Source: Tetmemena sp. SeJ-2015
Taxonomy: Eukaryota; Ciliophora; Spirotrichea; Sporadotrichida; Oxytrichidae
Assembly (NCBI GenBank): GCA_027382625.1
Contig: JAJKFJ010024433.1
Span: 1 to 14,612, forward strand
Reading direction: 5' to 3'
Length of the DNA: 14,612 nucleotides
The notes below the pieces were generated by a model, which was not told the DNA's origin, did no database searches, and saw nothing but the letters and a program-made list of their open reading frames with translations. Positions 8,556 to 14,612 of the stretch are shown piece after piece (position 1 is the stretch's first letter; every line of letters starts with the position of its first letter). Position numbers and translations under genes: made by a program.

Positions 8556-10396
8556 TCTGTTGTTGTTGTTATTGACTTTATTAAATCTGTAATTTATATT
8601 TATCTTAAATTTGAATTAGATAATAGGAAATCATTAGAATTAGAAAAAATTAAATATCCAAAAATGAACTTATAAACTAATTTTTATTGTTTAAAAATGT
8701 ATATTCTCTTAGGTAAATAATTTTTCTTTATTTATAACTGTGAACAAGAATAAATTCATTTAATGATAGGAAAGAGAACATCTGATAAATATGTAAAGAA
8801 CTTAAAAATTCTAAATATCGCCTCAAATAAAAGAATGGAATTAATTTGAGAGCATGTATTTATTTTAAAATTCCTTGCTCGAACAATAAATAATTTGCTA
8901 AATAATTAAACGTACAGCAAAAATAAAAATAACATCCATGGTTCCATTTATATTATAAAATTTAAATAACTTAAATCAATTTTTATATTTTTAATGATAT
9001 TTTCCATTGACAATAAATAAATTTAATAAATTAAGGCTTGATTTATATTTAATTTTTAAATGATTGGATTATAAATACATTTTGAAGAAGGAAAAAAATT
9101 TAATGAAGGATTACGAACTTTATTTCTCGATATAATTTAAGGCGAAATAAGAATCATTACAATTATACTTTAAGAATTTTCTTTAGCAGAAATCTTTCAA
9201 GAAATTAGGGGACCGGGACTCTTAGCACCCTAAAACGTAATCTTAAGCTCTTAATTGAGTAGCTAAGTATTAAATAAATGAAATTTTTATTATATTTTAA
9301 CAAGTTTAATAAGTTAACAATAGAATTAAATGTTTAAATAATTAAGAAGATTATAAGTGAAATATGACCAACAGTTGAAATTCTTATTCAAGATTGAGGC
9401 TCCTAATGTTTGAATAAACAATTTTATCTAAAAATTTCATTTAGGAATAAACTTTAGCTGATAGACATGGATTTCACTTTATAAAACAATTTTTTATAAA
9501 ATTTTACATCAGAAAAGACCCTCGCACTAAATCAAACTTCTTCATCATTTTTCTACTACTTCAAGTTATAAAATTGTGACTTTGATTGATTGACAGTCTT
9601 TTGCTTGGATAAACTATTTTGAGAATTTTTAAAAGCAGAAAACACTTGGTTCAAATTGTTTCACTGTTTCCCTTTTTCCCATTTTAAGATATTTCTCGTA
9701 CTTATTACTGCTGACTTCCCTTTTCATTTTCTTACGAAATTAAGAGTATCTCTCTCAGAGAAAACAAAAGTTAAAGAAAGTTTAATAAGAAAACCTTTCA
9801 GCTTTGATTATCGAGTTGAGATTTCGTTTCATACCTAGAGCTGGAGACCATTATATCTAATTGATAATATTAAATATAAAAATTGTGTTTGTTGTTTTTG
9901 TTCTCCATATTCAGCTCGATTAAGAGATCTAGATACCGCAGCTTTACAAAATTAAGATTATAAGTTTGATCACTTTCTGTTAGGAATTAAATTAGAGGGA
10001 TTGTGGGAGGTTAATTAAATCCTCCTGGACTGAGAATCTCATTCTCTGGTGATTTCTTTGGTGTGGGTCAAAAGCATTTGAAGTAACTAAAATAATATTT
10101 AAGTCTGGTCAGATCCTAAACTAAGAGGTAGAACTTTAATTTCAGAGATATTAGTTTAATTTGTACTCTTTGCATTTCTTTTCATTTGCTTCATCTTCTC
10201 AAACATAAAGCTTTACTTTTGATTTTAAATCATCTTTAAATAGTATTTGATTCTACAATTGAAAATTAAGGGTAGGGTAGGGTCCATATTGGTTAAACTT
10301 AAAATATCAAATGGAAGAATAATTTGGCACAAGTAATATCTTTACGCATCTACTGACATCATCAAACCTATCAGCATTCTTTATTGTAAATCTGGT
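8556..10396. other. Long AT-rich region without a supported gene
   Basis: About 1.8 kb of mostly AT-rich sequence. Short TGA-free frames exist (for example + strand about 10040-10355, over 100 codons without TGA) but their codon pattern is not convincing once TAA/TAG are allowed as sense. The GC-richer patch near 9210-9235 and the GGGTA repeat near 10270 are the only local features. This looks like germline spacer. Confidence 0.45.
10270..10283 (+). repeat. Three tandem GGGTA units
   Basis: GGGTAGGGTAGGGT stands out in AT-rich sequence about 115 bp left of the inverted-repeat element. It resembles a degenerate telomere-like G-rich repeat but is not the G4T4 type expected for spirotrichs, and it is too short to call a telomere remnant. 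Confidence 0.6.
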
Positions 10397-10531
10397 AGGG
10401 GGACGGAAGTCCACGCCCCCTCCACTTTTTAAGATCAAAATTTATGAAAAAATGTCTTTATAGACCAAAATCATCTAAAAATGCCAAAAAATTACTAAAT
10501 TTTAGCTTTCATAATTTCCATTAGGGTCAAA
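10397..10531 (+). repeat. Left arm of the inverted-repeat element
   Basis: Begins AGGGGGACGGAAGT and ends with the block AATTTCCA..AGGGTCA. It aligns with gaps to the reverse complement of 11079-11217. The outermost 30 bases can also fold on themselves (GGGGG with CCCCC at 10416-10420). Confidence 0.65.
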
Positions 10532-11078
10532 ATTTAAGATTACAAATTTTATAAAACGATCTTAAAATTATTTCCGAGCTCTAATTTACTCATGAATCTA
10601 AAGTCTTATGAAGATACTAGAGTTAATTTACATATTAATTATGATTTGCCACTTCACTTTTTTAAATGTGACTTAGTTGTTTTAACAATTTATTTTTGCA
10701 ATCTTAACTTGGCTATTATTTAAAGAAGAATCTGACAAGCTTAAATATAATAGCCAAGATCAATAAATCTGCAATTACATATAATCAATGCTGCAAACTC
10801 GTTGATAGCCTCTATAAAAAGCTTTCGAGGATCTCACAATATATATATACAATTTTTAAGAATAACATTTAATTCATAGTTTAAATAAGTTTTCAATTTA
10901 TCTAGCTATCTGGGACTTACTATAGAGCAGATACCCTCGCTAAAGATAGTTTTATAAAAAGTCTTGAATTGATGCTAAGTTATTTTTCGGGGAATAAACA
11001 AAATCATAACATCAATCAGTCATGAATATTAAATTCAATTAATAATAATCATAGATCATATCATAAAGAACTGAAATT

Positions 11079-11217
11079 CGTTAAAATGACCCTCTTGGAA
11101 ATTTTAAAAGCCAGATTCACTTTAATTATTGGCATTTTAGCTGATTTTTACAACAGATGGGGACTTTTCATGGTATTTGTTCAAATTTTGGGGTTTCCAC
11201 TTCCGTCTTTCCCCCCT
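11079..11217 (-). repeat. Right arm of the inverted-repeat element
   Basis: Read on the - strand it begins GGGGGGAAAGACGGAAGT and contains TGCCAAT, AATTTCCA and GAGGGTCA in the same order as the left arm. The divergence suggests an old insertion. Confidence 0.65.
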
Positions 11218-11408
11218 CATAAATTTTAAATTAACTATGATTTTATTTTAAATAATGTTTATGCCGAAACTAATATTTTTAAATTAATTTTAAGAAGAAA
11301 AAACTAATTAGGTTTACAAATTTTTTTGTATCGTCTCTCTTTAAGAATTTCAAATTATTTTGACTTTAAGAAATAAATTGTAGTCTTTAAGATAGTAACA
11401 AGTAATAT
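11218..11408. other. Gap between the inverted-repeat element and the fragmented gene
   Basis: AT-rich 191 bp with no ORF. It would hold the 5' flank of the gene at 11409, or an IES if an earlier coding segment exists. No motif is recognised. Confidence 0.35.
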
Positions 11409-14268
11409 ATGGTGTCAGTTACCTCAAATCCTCAGATGGCTTATTAAGTAATTGATTCATCAACCGGCTCACTAGTGAAATCATTTTATGAAATAGACAC
11501 CAGCACTTCCACCATCTCTACTCTTCTCATCCCCATGGGGTTTTTCATGGACAGCTCCAACAAAATATAAAAGCAAAATTATTTTCTTAAATGTACTGCT
11601 TGACCTATTCACCAGCCAATTTTATCCTGTACGTGAGTGCGTATACATTTTCAGCTTCATCTAGTTAAATTAACCCCATCTACTCTAAGAGTTTTGGAAG
11701 TGAATTAAACGTGGAAATGGGAGTTTTATATGTGTATATTTGTTTCTGCAATTTTCATTCCTAGCAAGAACTATCTAGTGACTTCAGGCTAGCACAATAT
11801 TACTTATTTAATACCAAACTGATGGTGATGATGATGGATGCAACTTCAGGCAATTATGTCACATCATAATATGCGGCTACTTCCACTGCAGTTTCTACCA
11901 TTGCAGTCACTCTCTCCGCCCACTACCTTGATTCTGCAACAAATTTCGTCAATGTATTTTCATTCGGAAATAATCTAGGAGCATCTGGACTTGATTATAA
12001 ATATTATTATGGTTTAAGTATTATTGATTTTGCATTTCTATTTCTGAAGGAGGGATAATCACTTGCACAGGGATCGTTTTTAACTCTCACGTCCTCGTGG
12101 TATGTTTCTACACCTACTCCAGCTCACTGTTTATAGATAAAAAATTTAATAATATAAATGTATTTTTAAATAAAAATAGCTATAATTTCATATAGCTAAT
12201 TATTTTTATTTTCTATTTTAGTTGTGAATTGTCTTTAGCTCTTATAATAATTGCTAAAATAAAATTATTTGTAAAAATTATAGGTACGATTAACAAAATA
12301 AGGATGGGTTGATTCTATTTTAAAAATAGTTTTTATCATTGGGACACTTTTAATTATTACCATAAATAAGTTGATTAATTAAATAAAGTAGCACATAAAA
12401 ATATTATTAAATAACTTAATCTTCAAAATACAAGATTTTGAGTAGTTGTCTCCCTCCTAAATGAGTTTTTAATATTTTTAGTTTAGATATTTAATATGGC
12501 TCTTTTATTATACAATTTACATCCACAGGAGGCACTCTACTTGGAAGAATTGATGTCACTTCAACAGCAACCACTATTTCAACAACTTAGCTCAAAATAT
12601 TAAATAAGTAATTAACTTGCTCAGAATGTCTACCTCAATATTATAGAACAGAAAATTATTTAAAGAATTTGAAAGGAAAAACATAACTCCTCATAATATT
12701 ACTCTAGATCACTTATAGCCCAGCAATACTATATCTATTGATGAATGATGCATGCATATAATACTAAAGCTAGGAATGATTGTATCTCTGTTGCTCGTTT
12801 GTCACCATGAATGCGCAAGATCCTCAGCAGGTGCGTCTTTGAATGCTATATTTCTTTCATTTTTGCAATTCTTTCATAACACATAGCCCCGCAAAGTTAG
12901 AACACTTTTACTACTTCACTTGCTATGTGATCTCTATATATCATCATGCAACATATATATCCTTTGATGTGAATCTTATACATGATATAATAATAGAGTA
13001 TAAGAGAAAATGCACGTTTACTGAAAAGTGTGATTAGTATCTGAAAGTTGCAACTCTACAAATTTCACCTGCAGTAAAGGAATTCCACTCTATGCATTTA
13101 TCAAAGTTGTGCGCATCTTCGCAAATTCTAAGTATAAATGTATTCTGAAAGGATAGCACGTAAATTTAAGATGGTGCATCATGCTTGCATAAAGTTTGTG
13201 ATGAGAGAGTTCGCATAATCAGAGAGTGCGATAGAGATCATCACTCCATTAATAGAGGATGCATACGAAAGGGTGATCGTCAGTTTGTAGAAATACGAAT
13301 AAATGAAATCTTTATTCAATCTAGATAGTTCAATTTTTAATTCAGGTTGCACTGATAAAGCATCTTAATTTAAATAGCTTCCCTGTCAGATTTTAATTAA
13401 TAATCTCCCTCTGATTAAAGGTTAATGTACTGATTCCTTAAAATTGGTTTATTGGTGGATTTAATTATAATCAGGAGTCCAATCTTCAAAACTGTACACT
13501 ATTTTTCACCAATCCAGTATGACACCAAATAATAAAAATATGTTTTCCATAATTCTCTTTGTCATTGAGTGTGCATAGATATTATTAAATTAAGTATAGC
13601 CAATCTAATATAAAGACCAGTCCAGTTAAAATGGCATTTTAGACATTCAAGAGTGAGTGAATGGTACTTGGAGGAGAACATCCTATTGGAGGAGTTAGAA
13701 TGACTCTAATAAGTAATTTTTGATTTGTTGGGAAAGAAATGCGTTCTTTGGATGCTTGGAGACTCAAATACGGGCAATCAACTCTGAAGGGATATATCGA
13801 AGAGATATATATGTGTGAGAAGCTCCTGGACGCATCTTCACAGTTCATTGTGGATCAGAAGGTCGAAGAGGTCTCACTCTCAATATCAACTTCCTCAACA
13901 AACGAAATTTGTCAAAGGTGAAACTACTTATGAGGGAGAAGAATATCCGGTCAACATCAAACATAGCGTAGCGAGGTCAGATACAAAGGCTGAAAGATTA
14001 TTGTCTCCTCGGATTACGATCCCCATGAGTTTATAAAGGGCGAGCACCTCGAGTCGTTCAAGAACAGATTTGTATTTGTGAAGATGATCAGAGAGAATAG
14101 GAAGGGTGCCAGAGTTTCGCAATGAGCAGCATGCAGTTCGCTAACCTCTTCGAGGACAGGCTGATCAAAGACAAGCTTCTTATTTACAGGATGGACGATA
14201 AGATGGAACCATTCACAGAAGACTACACTCAAGATGCCACATTGCAGAAACGAAGCTTCTTGGAATGA
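11409..14268 (+). CDS. Highly fragmented gene, about 630 codons, Ser/Thr-rich then Cys-rich
   Basis: Seventeen inserts bounded by direct repeats, removed one by one, leave 1899 bp in one frame from ATG 11409 (or 11436) to TGA 14266-14268; every junction conserves codon phase. The N-terminal third is Ser/Thr-rich and beta-like (motifs such as EIDTSTSTIST and RIDVTSTATTIST, about 150 codons apart). It is followed by a Cys-containing region (CHHECYISF, CTFTESCNSTNFTC) reminiscent of extracellular Cys-rich domains, and a GC-richer, charged, helical C-terminus that may be cytosolic. I see neither a signal peptide nor a clear membrane helix, so the 5' end may be incomplete. Two in-frame TGAs remain (13658-13660, 13721-13723) that I could not resolve by a good repeat pair. 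Family unknown; a surface protein is a guess. It could also be two adjacent genes. Confidence 0.6.
11557..11615. other. IES, pointer CCAA (59 bp)
   Basis: CCAA at 11557-11560 and 11616-11619. Removal of 59 AT-rich bp joins …MDSS to NFILYVSAY… in frame and eliminates a frame ending at TGA. Confidence 0.65.
11724..11751. other. IES, pointer TTTT (28 bp)
   Basis: TTTT at 11724-11727 and 11752-11755. Removal of 28 AT-rich bp joins …LNVEMGV to FIPSKNY… in frame. The repeat is low complexity, but the frame change demands an insert here. Confidence 0.6.
11781..11842. other. IES, 9-bp pointer ACTTCAGGC (62 bp)
   Basis: ACTTCAGGC at 11781-11789 and 11843-11851. The insert carries several TGAs in the preceding frame; removal joins …YLVTSG to NYVTSQY… in frame. 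One of the two strongest pointers in the window. Confidence 0.85.
11991..12023. other. IES, pointer TTGATT (33 bp)
   Basis: TTGATT at 11991-11996 and 12024-12029 bounds 33 bp of nearly pure A/T. The length is a multiple of 3, so the call rests on the 6-bp repeat and composition. Confidence 0.65.
12109..12517. other. Long IES of about 400 bp, pointer uncertain (TACA?)
   Basis: From about 12130 to 12515 the sequence is very AT-rich with many TGAs. Coding resumes at about 12519 (STGGTLLG…). TACA at 12109-12112 and 12518-12521 is in phase, but a 4-bp repeat across 409 bp is weak and the true border may be up to 20 bases further right on the left side. No element-like inverted repeats were seen in it. 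Confidence 0.5.
12590..12618. other. IES, pointer GCTCA (29 bp)
   Basis: GCTCA at 12590-12594 and 12619-12623. Removal of 29 AT-rich bp joins …ISTTQL to RMSTSIL… in frame. Confidence 0.62.
12732..12782. other. IES, pointer TATCT (51 bp)
   Basis: TATCT at 12732-12736 and 12783-12787. The insert contains the TGA (12746-12748) that would otherwise end the frame; removal joins …PSNTIS to LLLVCHHEC… A 7-bp repeat inside it (GAATGAT, 12743 and 12774) does not give an open frame. Confidence 0.62.
12808..12839. other. IES, 7-bp pointer TGAATGC (32 bp)
   Basis: TGAATGC at 12808-12814 and 12840-12846. Removal joins CHHEC to YISF in frame. The insert is not AT-rich, which is unusual. Confidence 0.7.
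12852..12868. other. IES, 9-bp pointer TTCTTTCAT (17 bp)
   Basis: TTCTTTCAT at 12852-12860 and 12869-12877, only 17 bases apart. Removal restores the frame into ITHSPAKLEH… The pointer is more than half of the insert length. It lies five bases after the preceding IES. Confidence 0.7.
12925..12966. other. IES, pointer ATGTGA (42 bp)
   Basis: ATGTGA at 12925-12930 and 12967-12972 bounds 42 AT-rich bp. The length is a multiple of 3 and the frame is open either way; repeat and composition support the call. Confidence 0.6.
13021..13040. other. IES, pointer CTGAAA (20 bp)
   Basis: CTGAAA at 13021-13026 and 13041-13046. Removal of 20 bp joins …KCTFTE to SCNSTNFTC… in frame, bringing Cys residues into regular spacing. 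Confidence 0.68.
13175..13185. other. Very short IES, pointer TGCAT (11 bp)
   Basis: TGCAT at 13175-13179 and 13186-13190. Removing 11 bp moves translation from a frame that ends in TGA TGA into a clearly coding helical frame (IKFVMREFAQSES…). Confidence 0.6.
13411..13429. other. IES, pointer CTGATT (19 bp)
   Basis: CTGATT at 13411-13416 and 13430-13435. Removal of 19 bp joins …NNLPLI to PQNWFIGGFNYN… in frame. The unspliced frame also stays open, so this join is less certain. Confidence 0.5.
13513..13620. other. IES, pointer TCCAGT (108 bp)
   Basis: TCCAGT at 13513-13518 and 13621-13626 bounds 108 AT-rich bp that begin with an in-frame TGA. Removal joins …FFTNPV to KMAFQTFKSE… If this join is wrong, the ATG at 13631 or 13661 could start a separate gene. 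Confidence 0.52.
13904..13919. other. Very short IES, pointer GAAA (16 bp)
   Basis: GAAA at 13904-13907 and 13920-13923. Removal of 16 bp joins …STSSTNE to TTYEGEEYPV… at the point where coding bias changes frame and a TGA appears. Confidence 0.5.
13985..13992. other. Very short insert, repeat AAAG (8 bp)
   Basis: AAAG at 13985-13988 and 13993-13996. An 8-bp removal joins …VARSDTK to IIVSSDYDPHEF… Both sides have strong coding bias in different frames, so a frame change near here is real, but the exact border and cause (tiny IES or mutation) are open. Confidence 0.42.
14110..14126. other. Very short insert, repeat CAG (17 bp)
   Basis: CAG at 14110-14112 and 14127-14129. A 17-bp removal joins …MIRENRKGA to SMQFANLFED… across a frame change. 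The repeat is only 3 bp; TTCGC at 14116 and 14137 is longer but leaves the wrong frame. Confidence 0.4.
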
Positions 14269-14612
14269 TCACATAAAAACTGACATCGTATTTAGAACTA
14301 CTTGAATTCTTCCATCATATTAAGTTCTTGCTCATTGAAATCTGCTATTCACGCACCCTAAATGTCTTTAAATTAATCTAAATTTTATAGTTAAAAGGGT
14401 TTTTAAAGAGCATTCTTTAAATTATTACTTTTTGGTTGATTGGTGGAAATGAGAGATGGAGTAGTTTGGATGGGTAATCCTTATTTAAACTAATCCACTA
14501 ATACACTAATAAAGTTTATTAAATATAAATTAATTAATTTTATCTAAAATGGCATATTTAAATATTAAGGCATATTTAAATATTAAAAGATCAATTAAAT
14601 TTTGTTGCTTTA
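14269..14612. other. AT-rich 3' flank
   Basis: AT-rich sequence after the TGA at 14266-14268, probably 3' untranslated region and spacer. A GC-poor stretch with no ORF; the only structure is the tandem repeat at 14551. Confidence 0.45.
14551..14586. repeat. Two tandem 18-bp units
   Basis: GGCATATTTAAATATTAA occurs twice in direct succession (14551-14568, 14569-14586). Each unit contains the palindrome ATATTTAAATAT. Confidence 0.85.

Larger units (their letters stand above)
10397..11217. mobile_element. Non-coding element with long terminal inverted repeats (MITE-like)
   Basis: Both ends carry an outward G-run (GGGGG left, CCCCCC right) followed inward by GACGGAAGT-like sequence and then by matching blocks over at least 135 bp: TGCCAA-AATT, AATTTCCA and GGGTCA appear in the same order and spacing in the left arm and, inverted, in the right arm. 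Weaker similarity continues inward to perhaps 230 bp. The interior is AT-rich with no credible ORF, so the element is non-autonomous. A target-site duplication is not obvious; a TA on each side is possible but the outermost bases differ. It lies just upstream of the 11409-14268 gene, in what would be eliminated DNA. Confidence 0.68.

Noticed and set aside
9656..9838. Plus-strand ORF of 60 codons
   Set aside because: Low-complexity Phe/Ser-rich translation in AT-rich spacer with no supporting signal.
12743..12780. GAATGAT repeats (12743 and 12774) as pointer
   Set aside because: The join leaves TGA in frame or reaches a frame without coding character; the TATCT pair around them works in phase.
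13639..14232. Minus-strand ORFs of 64-72 codons
   Set aside because: Antisense to + strand frames with stronger codon-position bias; with TGA as the only stop, long antisense frames are expected.

Overview
The window reads as germline (micronuclear) DNA of a spirotrich, most likely hypotrich, ciliate. TAA and TAG occur inside many otherwise continuous reading frames where glutamine fits (for example in coiled-coil and Q/S-rich stretches), while genes end at TGA. The frames are cut by short, mostly AT-rich inserts flanked by small direct repeats. Deleting each insert with one repeat copy rejoins the frame exactly, as expected for internal eliminated sequences (IESs) with pointers. Most inserts lack GT...AG ends, so they do not look like introns. 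I cannot name the genus from sequence alone.

Layout. 1-746 (-): partial four-span membrane protein without IESs. 1034-2800 (+): 539-aa coiled-coil protein with a C-terminal membrane anchor, 4 IESs. About 3280-4051 (-): acidic, Ser-rich protein with 3 IESs and an unclear 5' end. 4808-5981 (-): 377-aa Q/S-rich protein with a C-terminal coiled coil, 1 IES. 6259-6429 (+): small possible ORF. 7263-8555 (-): second Q/S/N-rich protein with a C-terminal coiled coil; its IES set can be parsed in two ways. 8556-10396: AT-rich and apparently gene-free. 10397-11217: element of about 820 bp with long, diverged terminal inverted repeats. 11409-14268 (+): the most remarkable locus, a gene of about 630 codons cut into about 18 pieces by inserts of 8 to 409 bp. 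14269-14612: AT-rich tail with an 18-bp tandem duplication.

The genes do not form an operon. In ciliates of this type each would become its own gene-sized macronuclear chromosome, or share one with a neighbour, after the IESs and spacers are removed. No recognised enzymatic domain was found in any of them; functions are therefore left open and the annotation concentrates on gene structure, membrane segments, coiled coils and cysteine patterns. All IES borders are inferred from repeats plus frame restoration; borders with repeats of 3-4 bp are weaker than those with 5-9 bp.
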